Below the pieces are notes generated by a model, which saw nothing but the letters and a program-made list of their open reading frames with translations, was not told the origin of the DNA and searched no databases. Shown piece by piece: positions 25,656-37,291 of a DNA stretch of 64,000 nucleotides. The DNA is from Callipepla californica brunnescens (lineage: Eukaryota > Chordata > Aves > Galliformes > Odontophoridae). The first letter of the stretch is position 1. The number at the start of each line of letters is the position of its first letter. The position numbers and the translations under genes are program-made. The stretch spans positions 15,420,273-15,484,272 of the forward strand of contig JALIRH010000007.1 of NCBI GenBank assembly GCA_023055505.1, read 5' to 3'.

Positions 25656-25747
25656 TCCTAGGCAAGATCCGAAGTGCTGTTGGAAGTGCTCAGCTCCTCA
25701 TGTCTCAGAAATTCCAGCAATTTTATTGGCTCTGTCAGCAAAATCTG
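25656..25747 (+). CDS. DLGAP2: DLGAP2 internal exon 4 of 6 in window (short)
   Basis: A 92-base exon within GH1, too short to stand out as an open frame. The acceptor is TTCTCTTATGCTTAG and the donor CTG|GTAAGT (strong). Its first two bases complete Ile after LSEE. It then reads LGKIRSAVGSAQLLMSQKFQ followed by QFYWLCQQNL, ending at a codon boundary. The SAVGSAQLLMSQKFQQF helix is near invariant in the SAPAP family. FYWLCQQN fits DLGAP2, whereas DLGAP1 as I remember it has FRGLCEQN here. This is the clearest paralogue marker in the window. The phases match both neighbours exactly. Confidence 0.96.
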
Positions 25748-26630
25748 GTAAGTCACCATGTCTGGCCATTCTTGAAGAGTTTATGACTATTCATACCTAA
25801 TATCCCACATTTAACTGTAGATTGTAGAACTGAATATTTTTACTTCAAAGGTAAAAACAAAAAATGTAGTGTATGCACATGGGAGCATTCTTGTTTTCTT
25901 GTCTCACATTTGTCTTGCTGCTTCTCTTTTTTTTTTTTTTCAACTTAATCTCTAAGTATAGCGTTAGTACATTTCTTAGCAAAGCAAGTGTAGTTTCAGT
26001 AATTTTAGACTAGCTGGGTTTTGTCTTTTCTTTTTTGCTGTTCTTATTAAAGAAAAATATGAGAAGGGAACAAATACAAGTTCTCTTAGACATAATATTA
26101 TGGCTTACTTTTGTAATATCCTAAAATAGTAGCTCTTTCTGGTAAGAAAGGAGACATTTTTCAAATTACAGTAAGCAGAGAATAGTAGAAGACATGATGC
26201 AGCTCTCTACCTACCTGAAAACGGGACTGATCTTGGAAATGAGAACATAGATAGTGTTCATAAAATTGGGTTTCATAATTTGCATTGCCAATTACATATG
26301 AGATGTCCTAGGGCGAAAGGAACAGATGCAGTATATTACTTGTAGGAGTTGCTGCTATTGTTCTGGAAGTTCATTAGACACTAATTTGATTCGAAATGTT
26401 ATCTTCGTTAATATGACAGCAGCCATCAGTGATATAAACGTAGTGGCAAAATGATACTAAGCAATAGAAGAACATAATGCTTCTAGCTAAGTCTAATGGT
26501 ACAACACCTAATATCTCTGACTCTACTTGAAAATCAAGTCTAACTTTTGACTGTCCCTATCTCATATGTTAAAAGTGCTGAATTTTGCTGCACACATTAC
26601 AGCAGATGTAAGCTATATTAACTAGTTAGC

Positions 26631-27600
26631 TCGTCGCAGCCAAAGAGTTGTGATCAACAGTTCTGTGTCTGGGTGGAGGCCCGTCATGAGTGGCATCCCC
26701 CAAGGGTCAGTCCTGGGACCAGTGCTCTTCAGCATCTTTATCAGTGACATGGATGATGGAATCAAGCACATCCTCAGCAAGTTTGCAGACGACACCAAGC
26801 TGAGCAGTGCAGTCAATATACTGATGGCAGGGGAAGCCATTCTGAGGGACCTGGACAAGCTTTAGAAGAGGTTAAACAAGGCCGAGTGCAAGGTGTGGCA
26901 CTTGGACAGGGGCAATCTCAGGTTTTTATACAGACTGTGGGAAGGATTCCTGGAGAAGATTCTGTGGAGAAGGACTTTGGGGTCCTGGTGAATGAGAAGA
27001 TAGACATGGGCCAGCAGTGCGTGTCTGCAGCCAGGAGGGCCAACTATATCCTGGGCTGCATTAAAAAAGGGGTGGCCAGCAGGCCAGTCCCCCTCTACTC
27101 AGCTCTTGTGAGTCCCCATCTGGAGTACTGCTTCCAGGCCTGGGGCCCCCAGCACAAGAAAGACACAAGAAGAACAGATCCAGAGGAGGGCCACTGAAGT
27201 GATCAGAGGGCTGGAGCACCTCTCCTATGAGAAAGGTTGAGCTTGTATAGTTTGGAGAAGAGAAGGTTCTGGGGAGACCTCATCATGGCCTTCCAATACT
27301 TCGAGGGAGCATATAAACAGGAGGGGGAATGATTATTTACATGGGTTGATAATGATAGGACAAGGGGGTATGTTTTTTTAGGACAAGGGAGTATGGTTTT
27401 TCACTCAGAGGGTGATGACGCACTGGAACAGGTTGCCCAGAGAGGTTGTGGATGCCTCATCCCTGGAGGCATTCAAGGCAAGGCTGGATGTGGCTCTGGG
27501 CAGCCTGGTCTAGGGGTCGGCGACCCTGCCCACAGCAGGGGGTGTTGAAACTAGATGATCTTTGGGGTCCTTTTCAACCCAGGCCATTCTATATTTTATC
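26631..27600 (+). mobile_element. CR1 LINE, 5'-truncated, with decayed reverse transcriptase
   Basis: About 970 bases of CR1 in sense orientation, extending from within the reverse transcriptase gene to the 3' end. Translation shows the RT blocks [14 protein letters not shown] and [11 protein letters not shown] (the FADD box holds the catalytic Asp pair), both in the frame open from 26650 to 26865. Further on, in another frame, come RRANYILGCIKKGVASR and LVSPHLEYCFQAWGPQ, the usual CR1 C-terminal blocks. Stops and frame changes separate the pieces, so the copy is dead. The end is GATGATCTTTGGGGTCC, then CAACCCAGGCCATTCTAT. Confidence 0.95.
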
Positions 27601-29873
27601 TTCTATATTTCTGATTAGACATGTCTCTGTATTTGCCAATATTACAGTTTTTTAAGGCAAAAGTCATTCTGTAGAGACCTTTGTGCTGTTTTCCATTCAT
27701 AACATTACATATCTAGCATTCCTGAAAGTGTAATCAAATACTGAGAGTCATGCCAAGCATGTCCTATCTTCTGATAGAAAAGGGTAAGATATATGGTCCT
27801 AATTATAAAAGAATTCAATTATCCACTTCAAAGAGTCTGTCAAAACAAGCATTCTAATAGCTCTTAGAGAATGACAGAGGAAATATGCAAAGTCAGGCAA
27901 GCAGGAGGTGACCAAGTTTGTAATATCAAACATATAATGTGTGCTACTGTTTGTTCATTTGTTTGATAGTGAAGGAAGGAAATTTTCATCGAAGTCTGAA
28001 AGTTTCATACTGTAAATTTCAGACTGTCCTCCATTACCTGTTTGATTAAGCTATGCAAAATAAGATTTGGAGAGCCTAACCTCCCCTCCACTTCCCTTTT
28101 TCTTCAGAAATTGTTCTTGAGAGCATTACTGCAATAACAAGAGCAGCTTCTGCTCTGCGCAGTCATTGGCTATTTAGAAGTGCTAGCGTTTCATTGCTGC
28201 AAAAGCAATAGAGAAATCTATAGCTTTGTAGACCACATGATCCAAAAAAATATATATATATTATTTCTCTCCTCATATGGGTAATAAACCTTTGAACTCC
28301 ATACCAGCAGCTTTACTCAGTTCTGAAGATTTCAGCACTGAGTATTCTTCAGCTTCATTTAATCACCAATGGGCTCTGCAGAAAGGAACAAACTGGACTT
28401 TTAGGTCATTCATGTTTTGAACTTTTCTTCTTATGCTTAGTAGAATTGTCTGTTCTTAAATAGTCACTTAGCTCACATCTGCTGCAAGCGTTCCCTATTC
28501 TCTGAAGGCAGTGTCTTGGTGCTCCATGGGAATGCTGACAGACAGCAGCTACTGGAGTACATCTGGCACTTACAGGGCTACAACACGTTGGTTTCTCTAA
28601 CAGCATTCAACAACAGTAATCATAAATGCAGGACAGAGAACAGCAGCAGCTACTTTTGCCAATTCAAAAATGCAGCAAGATTTTAGGAAGAGGAGCACAC
28701 TTACTCAAAGTGAAATTTCTGCAAGGCTTATGGGTTTTTCTAAAGGATCATAACAGTTTCAAGGATCGCGTTTCATGGTGCTGTTGGTTAAGATGTCTCA
28801 TTCAGGATAAATGCATATAACCAACAGCTTCAATTAAATTATTCATAAGAATTGAGCTGACTATCTCTTACAGTATGCAGTTCTCACTAACTAACTATTC
28901 CAAAAAAAAAAAAAAAGCATCCCTGATTAATGAATGACTACTTCCAGGTGAATTATTCACATTATCTTTTATAATACTCTGCTTTTTCTTTGAAGTGTCC
29001 TCCTCCATACTCCTGTCAGCAGATTCTGCTCAGCTCTTGAGTTCATGGCTAAATCTGTCATGGTTGCAGGCAAAACCAGAGGAACACAACATCGGCTGGG
29101 TACTTTTCACTTGGTTTAGGGTTCCTTTTGAAGGACAGCTGCAAAGCTGAATTCCAAATACAATAAAAACAAAGAAGCCACTTCTAAAAAAAAAAATTTT
29201 TAAGAAAGCAGCTTTAAGCCAATCTTCTCAAAACTCAGCTGTAGTAGTAATCATTTTCACTAGCATTCATCCATGAGCTGCTGATCCATAAACTATAGCA
29301 GCAGGAGGCAGCCCTCTTGTGTCCATACACTGCACCGCACGCTCCTCTTCCAGCCGCGCTGGTAGCTGTGCTCCGCTGCAACAGGGGTGAGCAGAGTGAA
29401 AAGGTACAGAAGAGCAATTACCCTCAATTCAGAAGTCAGTGGCATTTCCACAAGGGGCATCACCTGCTGGCCGTTCAGAAGAAACTGGGGAGAGAAACTG
29501 AGGAGACCAGAATGGAGAGAACAGATCGCAACGTAATCTATGTTGCTGACAGATTTCACACTGGGAGTCAGTTCTCAAAGCCTGTAATATTGACTTCTCT
29601 AGAGTAATTAATATCACTGACACACGTTGTTAGTGTTTTTGAAGTAAATAGGAATCTACCCAATGCAGCCATTTTCAGTCAATACTAATCTAGAGTTGTA
29701 TCATGTTTTCCAGAAACCTGTCATAATCTGCATAGCAACTTCTGGTCCTCAAATTCCCCTTGAAACAGAAACTTTATTACTCATTAAACTAGTCATTACA
29801 GCCTTCGCCCAGGAAAGAGGGGGGAGATCATGAGCATTTTTGGGTTGATTTCAACTGTATTACTTCCATTCCA

Positions 29874-29925
29874 TTCCATTCCATTCCATTCCATTCCATT
29901 CCATTCCATTCCATTCCATTCCATT
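29874..29925. repeat. (TTCCA)n pentanucleotide microsatellite
   Basis: About ten perfect units of TTCCA in 52 bases without interruption. Perfect arrays of this length are usually polymorphic. It sits about 40 bases upstream of a mariner fragment. Confidence 0.97.
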
Positions 29926-29963
29926 GTGTGTATTACTCCATTGCGTAGACTGTCTTAACCACA

Positions 29964-30255
29964 AAGGCTGTTCCAAATGTAATGCCTCTTAATTTATTAC
30001 ATTGGCACATGATGTCAGAGGCATGTAACCTTCCACGAGTATTCCATTACGTTTTGTTGCTGTGTGACAGATGGCAGCAGAGGGGCAGTCTGAGCACATG
30101 GTGTCTGACATAGAAGTGCATAGAAAGCAAAGGTGTGTCGCTGAATTCCTCTGTGCAGAAAGAATTGCACCCATTGACATTCATCAGTGTTTGGTTTTTT
30201 TTATGAACATTTATGGAGACCAAGTCAAAATAAACATCAAATCCAGCGTAAGTTG
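29964..30255 (+). mobile_element. Mariner-family element, 5' fragment with transposase N-terminus
   Basis: Second copy of the family at 8757, here with only the left part. It starts near AGGCTGTTCCAAATGTAATG followed by CCTC. It shares the untranslated leader (TTTTGTTGCTGTGTGACAGA) and the ATGGCAGCAGAGGGGCAGTC start at 30071. The frame from 30071 to 30256 reads MAAEGQSEHMVSDIEVH, then RCVAEFLCAERIAPIDIHQ and NIYGDQ, which fits the helix-turn-helix start of a mariner transposase. Similarity ends soon after, so DNA-binding and catalytic parts (the DDD triad) are lost. It cannot encode an active enzyme. Confidence 0.82.
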
Positions 30256-30677
30256 ACAAATTCACTGAAGTGTTGCTTTGTCTGTCTTCTGCTCAGCTGC
30301 CATGTCTATAATTTTTAACCTTAAAGACTTCAGGATGCCTAGAAGATAAGCCACGTCCCCGTTCCCTTTAATAATCAGCAGACACAGTCTGTCAGCATGC
30401 TGCATTTTAGAAATGCAGGTCAGCACAGCAGATGGTGTTGAGGAGCTTCCCATGATGCTCAGATCCAGAAAGGCCAGCGCAAGACATCTCACTTTTTCAT
30501 ATCTGAGTTGTATAGGAGGCACAGCTTTTCAGTCACAGCTCCCAGCTGCAGAGCATGTGTAGCCTTAGCCCTGAGCCGCACTGTGGCAAAATGATCTGGT
30601 GTGGTTCCTTTCCTACCTCAGATCACTTTGTTTAAAGTCTCCTGCTGTATTCATGTTCTCTCCTTTGTGCGTGACAG

Positions 30678-30830
30678 GACCCGAGTGCCATGCCAAGACC
30701 GACTTCCCAGGACCTGGCAGGTTTCTGGGACTTACTGCAGCTCTCAATTGAAGATGTCAGCATGAAGTTTGATGAACTGCACCAGTTGAAACTCAACGAA
30801 TGGAAAATAATAGAATCACCTGAAAGGAAG
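30678..30830 (+). CDS. DLGAP2: DLGAP2 internal exon 5 of 6 in window
   Basis: A 153-base exon, 51 codons, phase 0 at both ends. The acceptor is GCGTGACAG and the donor AAG|GTAAGC. It reads DPSAMPRPTSQDLAGFWDLL and QLSIEDVSMKFDELHQLKLN, then EWKIIESPERK. This is the second half of the GH1 domain and holds its conserved LQLSIEDVSMKFDEL helix. MPRPTSQDLAG and HQLKLN fit DLGAP2; DLGAP1 has YHLKAN at the latter site as I remember it. The frame continues past the donor into intron for a few codons, which is not coding. Confidence 0.97.
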
Positions 30831-32939
30831 GTAAGCAGACCATGGGCAATACCATTTCCTTCCCATTTATAGTACCATAGTTTCCATGTTTTAAATTCAG
30901 TAGGGAAGTGTGGCAGGTTTCTAACCCAAAAATGGAAAACATCTAACTGTCATGGCCCAACTTGTACATGGAAACCTCCATCAGACATAAAAATGTGTTT
31001 GCTTTTTTTTTTGGTTTTTTGTTTTTTTTTTTTTTTTGATGCTGGTACAAGTGACACAACATAATGTTGGCCAAGCTAAACTTTGGCCTATGGACATTTG
31101 GGGGGATAAGAATGCTTTTGGCAGACTGCCTGCACCTCTCTGCTGCAGCCCCGCTGCCTGTGAGATACCTCTGGCCCCTAGGCTTCCAAAGCAGGTGGCA
31201 CCATGTCTACAAGCAGGTGATTCCCAAACTGCCTTTCCCCTTCCCAGAGCTCTTTCCCACACCTGAATTATCCCACTACCCTTGCTGATTATTTTATCCG
31301 TCAGATGACGGCAGCATTTGGTTTGAGTCAGTACTGTTGGCCTCAGGTGAATACTTGCTTGGTTCGGGAGGAATTAGGAGGCATTTTGACAACTCTTTCA
31401 TTTCTTCATGCTCCTCTTGGATTTTAATTTTCAGCCAACTGGTTGGTGGATGGTGAGTTCGCAACTCTTGCTTACTAGTGACAACTGGAAGTAAGAAATT
31501 ATTATAGTGACAGCAACAGTGATGTTCCTAGGAGGAAAATAACTAGAAGTGAAAAAATAATAAGATGGGACAGCAGGAATGGAGCCCTTATGTTCCTGTC
31601 TAAAAACAGGAAAAAGAGAAAAGAAAGACTGGAAGAGCTGTCTATCATGGAGAATAGCATTTTAGGCTGCTGCACTGTTTTGCTGAGTTGAGACCGTCAA
31701 AGTATATTCTTAAATAAATTTAACTCTAGTCTTGACTAATGCATTTTGGTAGTAGATTCAGAATTTTAAGAATTAAAAAACAAAAACAAACAAACAAAAA
31801 AAGATGAGTCTGAAAAGCATAGGTCGAACCGTTCATTTTTATATATTCATTTGAATCCTGCTGTGCCTCAAATTAACTGTGTTCTCCATAAGGAACAGCC
31901 CATACTTTGGACTATTACAATTACTGTAAGAAGTGATCCAGCAGAAAGATAAATCATGATAACCACACGATACTTATGAAATTGTGGAATCTTCATTGTT
32001 GGAGATATTTGGCCAGTATTAAACACGATGTTGAAAAACTTGTTATAACTTCAACCTTGGATCTAATTTCAAGCCGCTTTTGAAGGAATATTATACTGAA
32101 TTGCCTCCAGAGGTCCCTTCCAACCTAAACTATTACATGATGCTGTTATTCTATGATATCTTTTAAGGCTCTTATATGATATTCCACAATCTATAAATGG
32201 AGTACAATATCAATTTCATATTTCAAAATAGTTCTTGACATAAACCCATATAAGCCATTGTCAGCTACTTCGGTAGCAGATCTATTGACTCTTGCCTTAT
32301 AGTTTGCCAGTTCTTCAATATAATTTTCTTTAAAATGGTCCAGGCTGGCAAGGAGAACAATTAGCTTATGTTCTCTCTCTGGCTGGTGCTTGCATGTTTC
32401 CATTTAGCAATTCATTGAGGAGACTAAACTAATAGATATGTATACACAGCTGCTATTTCATATCCAGCTGAGGCTAAACTCAGTATGATTAATTTAATTA
32501 AAAATTCTGTCCTGCTAATCTTAGACAGTTTTTTTCACTTGATCAGACTGCACAGATGCGCTGAATTCTTATTGGAGAGCCAGTGTGTGTTTCTGTTTAT
32601 AGTGAGTGTAATACTGTGTCAGATAAAATTAAGCAAACTCACGTGAAAGTGAGGTACGTAGAGTGCATGTGCAGGATATCTGCAAAGGCAGTGCAAGGAA
32701 GTGTAGTCTTTTTTAAGGCACAGGACTACAGAATTTGTGCTGAAGTAGCAGGTTCTTTATCAGCGTTTCTGGAATGGATAGCCATTCATGCAATCCATTG
32801 ATCAGCTGATGTCAGAGCAGAAACTGAGCATGCTTGATGTATGTAATGAGTATTTTGCACTGTAAGTCTTCAATTTGCATGTTCTGCTGATGGTACCTTT
32901 CGCACGCCATTTACCTTCAATTTTAATACCCTGTTTTAG
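30831..32939 (+). other. DLGAP2: DLGAP2 intron, about 2.1 kb
   Basis: GT at 30831-30832 and AG at 32938-32939. A T-rich block lies at about 31002-31037 and a short CR1 3' end at 32100-32157. No other exon or repeat family was recognised. The acceptor tract is CAATTTTAATACCCTGTTTTAG. Confidence 0.85.
32100..32157 (+). mobile_element. CR1 LINE 3' tip
   Basis: A remnant of about 58 bases: GAGGTCCCTTCCAACCTAAA, then ATTCTATGATA after a diverged gap. Only the 3' tip of a sense CR1 copy is left. Confidence 0.75.
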
Positions 32940-33158
32940 GAAGAAAGAAAGGTTCCTCCTCCTGTACCAAAGAAGCCCCCAAAAGGAAAATTCCCCATCA
33001 CGAGAGAAAAATCTCTGGACCTACCCGACAGGCAGCGACAAGAAGCCAGAAGGCGGCTCATGGCTGCTAAGAGAGCGGCCTCTTTCCGGCAGAATTCAGC
33101 CACAGAGCGCGCAGACAGCATCGAGATATACATCCCAGAGGCTCAAACCCGGCTTTAA
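32940..33158 (+). CDS. DLGAP2: DLGAP2 terminal coding exon with Shank-binding C-terminus
   Basis: Final coding exon, 72 codons plus TAA at 33156-33158. The acceptor is TACCCTGTTTTAG. It reads EERKVPPPVPKKPPKGKF (a proline-rich, basic linker), PITREKSLDLPDRQRQEARR and RLMAAKRAASFRQ, a basic helical stretch. It ends NSATERADSIEIYIPEAQTRL split across ATERADS and IYIPEAQTRL. The last residues TRL form a class I PDZ ligand; in this family EAQTRL binds the PDZ domain of Shank proteins and links PSD-95 complexes to Shank/Homer in the postsynaptic density. KGKFPITREKSLDLPD and RRRLMAAKRAASF are, from memory, DLGAP2-specific. The open frame that begins at 32875 and runs to 33360 in another frame is a shadow. 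Confidence 0.98.
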   Translation, partial: EERKVPPPVPKKPPKGKFPITREKSLDLPDRQRQEARRRLMAAKRAASFRQNSATERADSIEIYIPEAQTRL

Positions 33159-34500
33159 AGACAGAATGCTGCAGAGTTCCTTTTTTAGACAAAATGCTTG
33201 TACAGTTTGTCACTTACCTGGTAATTTTTGTCTCATTCTCTCCATAAATATGCCCTTGCTGTTGTGTTCTTTGTGCCATAAGCACAGTGGAATGCTTTTG
33301 ATTTCCTCAGAATTTGCTGAGCTCACCGCAAGAACGACTTCTTTTGTATTTATTGTCTGACTTACAATCAGCTACAATGGATAGGGCTTGTTGAGACCTG
33401 ACTTATCCAGTATATTCTCAGAGGACAACAAGAAACACCTCTTGAGATGGAACCCAGCTTACTTTTTTGTTATTTATATTTTTATAAAATGTGTGATAAT
33501 TAGGGATAAGAATCACAAACTATCAATGGGTGCATCTCACCATTCACTAGAGGCATTAGCTAATCCAAGTAGAAGGTGCTACAAACGTAAAGAGCAGGAA
33601 AGAAAGAACCCATTTATCTCTCTGACCTCCAGTTTCTTTTCCCAGAACCCAGCTAAAGTATTTACCCATGCGCTCTGCCACTCTTCTCATCTTTGTTACC
33701 GCAATATATTATTAGGCCTCTCATGTCATGTCAAGTTTCTGGAGATGAACAGGGATATCCAGCCACTAAAACTCCAAAGTTCATCAGAAAGCAAGAAGCA
33801 TACAAGTCTGGTGGTGTTGGGAATGCCCACTGAGAAACGTTTGCTGTTAGCAGTATAATGACACTCTGAAACCTAAGCAAAATTATCATGCAAGAGGACT
33901 TGAGTGATGGGTGAAAGGAAAACGGAAGCCTTAAAAAGTTAGATCTTCTGTAGCAAGATGCGTAAAGAAAAAGTTATACTTACTCCTTTGGAACACTCAT
34001 CGCATTTTTAACAGTTCTTTTATGTGTTAACGTTTATTTTATAATCCTCTCTTTTATTTCAAGAGCTGTGCTACATGTAATACTTCAAACTCTCAAAATG
34101 TTCTATCAATTGAGTTTCCAGGGTATCCTTGAGAAAAAAAAAAAAAATCTTGCTTGTTTAAAATGCCAGTTGTGATGTTGTAAACAGTTTAAGAAATATG
34201 AATGTGAGTGGTGAGTAAATCTAAGTTTAAATGGTTATGTTAAGGTAAAGGTGAACTGTGCTTTACAGTTGTATTTTTTTTAGAACTATTTTTCTATGCA
34301 GTATCAGTTACAGCAAGAAAAAGCTTCTTGCTTGCTTCACATGTAACAAACATGACTCAAGAGATAATTGATTTCCAACCGTGGAATATAAGGAAAATAA
34401 TACGTTTTCAAGCCTCTCATTATTATTAGAGAAATGGTGACTACCACAATCAAGAGGCTTTCATTTAAAATAAACTAAGATAGAAACAGTCCACTTCACC
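33159..34500 (+). other. DLGAP2: Probable DLGAP2 3' untranslated region (end unknown)
   Basis: AT-rich sequence directly after the stop codon. The 3' end cannot be placed from sequence alone. The first canonical AATAAA that I see is at 34469-34474. Others are at 36219-36224, 36445-36450, 36469-36474 and 38653-38658, so a much longer UTR is possible. A 156-codon open frame at 33388-33858 has no recognisable domain and I regard it as chance. Confidence 0.5.
34469..34474 (+). terminator. DLGAP2: Candidate polyadenylation signal AATAAA
   Basis: First canonical hexamer after the DLGAP2 stop, 1.3 kb downstream. No clear GT-rich downstream element follows, so it may not be the one used. Confidence 0.25.
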
Positions 34501-37254
34501 TACCTTCCAGAGCCACCCGAGCAACCCAGCACTTAGAAGTCTTCAGGTGAAGACGCAATAAGATAAGTAACCTACAGATTCCAACTCCAAGGTTTGAAAA
34601 CTCCTCTGTACTACTTTAGGTCAAACCAGTGTTAACTCACCGAGAAAGACAGCCGCACCGACCACATTTCCTGTTTACCTGCTTTAACAAATGCAATGTG
34701 TTTAATGTATTCAGCCATAGGCAGAACAGCTATTAAATTATACTCTAGCACTTTGGTTCTTCACCTGATGAGCACTTTAAATCCGTGTCCCACACACCCT
34801 GCAGCCTGACAGATGACTGAAAACATGAATTATCATAGGTTATGCAGATCTGACATTGCTTCTAATCTGTTTTGCTTTGATTCTATTTATTTTTTTTTCC
34901 TTTTTAATTCATTTTTTTCCTACTGTGTGCAGTATGAAGTATGAGTTCTGTCTTTGGAGCGCAGCTGATAAAGCATGTTTAGCTTCAAGATGGGAATCTT
35001 TAGAGATGAGGTTTTGAGATGTTTCTATGAGGAGAAAGCCCTGTAAATCGAGCCTGATATCCGGTATATACTTTACCAAATAGCCTTAAACTATGTTTGG
35101 AAGCAAAAACCAAGACGAATGTATATCCCTCAAAAAAGAAAAAAAAAAAGAAAAAAAAAAGTCCCTGAAATATTCTTCTATAGATAAAAGCATTATCTTT
35201 CCCATCCCTCATGTTTTCAAGGCATTTTCTATTAAGGAAAGAGCTGAATTCTGGGTAAGGTACAATACTGATGCTAATTCCTGCGTTTGTTTTACTATTT
35301 TAAATACAAATGTACTTGCAGACGTTGGCATCTTTAGTGTTGAAAACTAATTTATTATTTAATGTGGAGCTGCTAATCAGAAATATCCACATAAAACTAG
35401 AGCCTTTCCTAGATTAAGGAAATTTAAAATAGGCACACACATCTATATGTATATATGCATATATAGCTGCTGTATATAAATATGGCAGCCAATACATTTT
35501 CTCTGATTTCCCTTACGTTTCACATGTGAATTACTTGCTTGAAAACCCCCAACTGTGGGGATGGGTCATGCTACTGAGACGAGTTAAATCTGATCTGCTG
35601 GCAACTAGACATTATGGAGACAAATTGTGGGGAAAAAAATTATAAAAAAGATTATAGATTTATTTAGATCCCAGTTGACTTAATAATGTGGACTTGGAGC
35701 AGTCCGCCTAAGTTTTTAATTGAGAATCATATTTTGATAGTTTTTTATAAGTTATCATGATATTAGATGCTCTCAGGCAAAAACTGGCCTGCACAAATGA
35801 TGCCGACCCTGTATTTTACCATATTTCCCATGCCACTACGAGGAAATGTTCGAGATGAGTTTTGGATACGTGTGATTTCTTTTTGCTTCACCTTTGTTGT
35901 AAAAAAGAAGAAAGGAAAAAAAAGAATCAAAATTAAATTAGATGCTTACTGAAGGATTTGATAATATGTTATCTGTGCACGTTATATTTCAAAGTGCAAT
36001 ATATTAAATTCTCGTACAGGTAACATTCTATCATTACAGGCAGATAAGCCATTTCTATCTACATATTGTACATCTGGTTAATTTAGAAAAATAACATTAT
36101 GCTTATCATACTTGTGTTGCAGATAAATCAAATTGCTTCGGTCCCCAACACGAGACACATAGCACATGGTATCTTAACTTAGAAACAGATCAATCATAAT
36201 CTGACTCCCCAGCATCAAAATAAAATTTAGTTACAAAACCAGCATAGGAGGAACATAACTAAACACGAAAAGAGAAAGTAGAATACGTTCTGCTAATGGA
36301 CATCGTGGAGCACATTCACACAGAACAGCTGGAAATAGCAAAACGGCATTTAATTGAACACTGATTGGACTAATACTTATTTTCACTGATTAAATTTATA
36401 GAAAGTTTCCGTTCACTTCTTCATTGCCTGTAAAACACAAGTATAATAAACAGAATTGTGAAGACTTAAATAAAGAAAAAGAGATTGGTCAAATCGTTGA
36501 TATTTGCCATACTTATTTTTGCTTTGTATATTTTTCTCAGATTTAAAATTCTTTGTAAATTGGTGAAGTATATTACAGAGTGTTTTATTATTTCTTGTCG
36601 ACCTGATCGGAATGGCCTTCAGCAGCGTGCAAAGACTGATCATGTTGTATAGTTTAATACCAAAAAATTACATTTTAATTCATGCTTAAACCTTGTCACT
36701 ATGTTAGACTTGAGTTTAACCAGGAAGGAATTAAAGCGTGCATAGGAAGTTGTGTGGATTTCCTGTCTATACAGTGCATCTCATATAATAGAAATTATTT
36801 GTTTTAAAATAAGCCCATGTTTCCTGCTGTATCAGTAAATTAAGAACCTAATTTCTACTCCTTTGGCACAGCATCTAGAATGAGGTGAGGGAATTAGGGG
36901 TTATTTGGTGGTTTTGCAAGGAGAATACTTTCTCCCTAAGTGTTCATGTGCCATAAGTGACCTGTGGTCTCTCCAGGCCCTGCTGCAGTCCATGGGGTGC
37001 ATCCCCCCAGATCTGCTTGTGTCAGCCACTGCGTCCAATCCCTGGAGCTTGTCCTGGCCAATAAGTGGGTTTGGTGTCCTCACTGGCATTACAGCACCAG
37101 TGCCAAGGACACATCAGAGGTCGACCCCTCACGGGATGGTTCGGGCACGGTCATGCAAGGTCTGAGTTTGGGCTGGTAGCCCCACGTGCCCGGGAGTGTG
37201 TGCTGGAAAACTGTGACATCCAGGAGGAGCAGGAGCCATTGTAAGAGGCAGAGT

Positions 37255-37291
37255 TGGAATGAAGTGTGAAAAGCTGGAATGAAGTGTGAAA
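37255..37291. repeat. Tandem duplication of a 20-base unit
   Basis: The unit TGGAATGAAGTGTGAAAAGC is followed at once by a near copy, TGGAATGAAGTGTGAAA. It lies in a GC-richer patch of unknown origin. Confidence 0.85.

Larger units (their letters stand above)
25748..30677 (+). other. DLGAP2: DLGAP2 intron, about 4.9 kb
   Basis: GT at 25748-25749 and AG at 30676-30677. It contains a 1 kb sense CR1 fragment (26631-27600), a (TTCCA)n microsatellite (29874-29925) and a truncated mariner copy (29964-30255). The stretch 27600-29870 shows only AT-rich sequence with homopolymers, and 29290-29620 is somewhat GC-richer with short overlapping frames on both strands that I do not recognise. Confidence 0.8.

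Noticed and set aside
33388..33858. 156-codon frame downstream of the DLGAP2 stop
   Set aside because: It lies in the probable 3' UTR, has no domain, and is not linked by splice sites.
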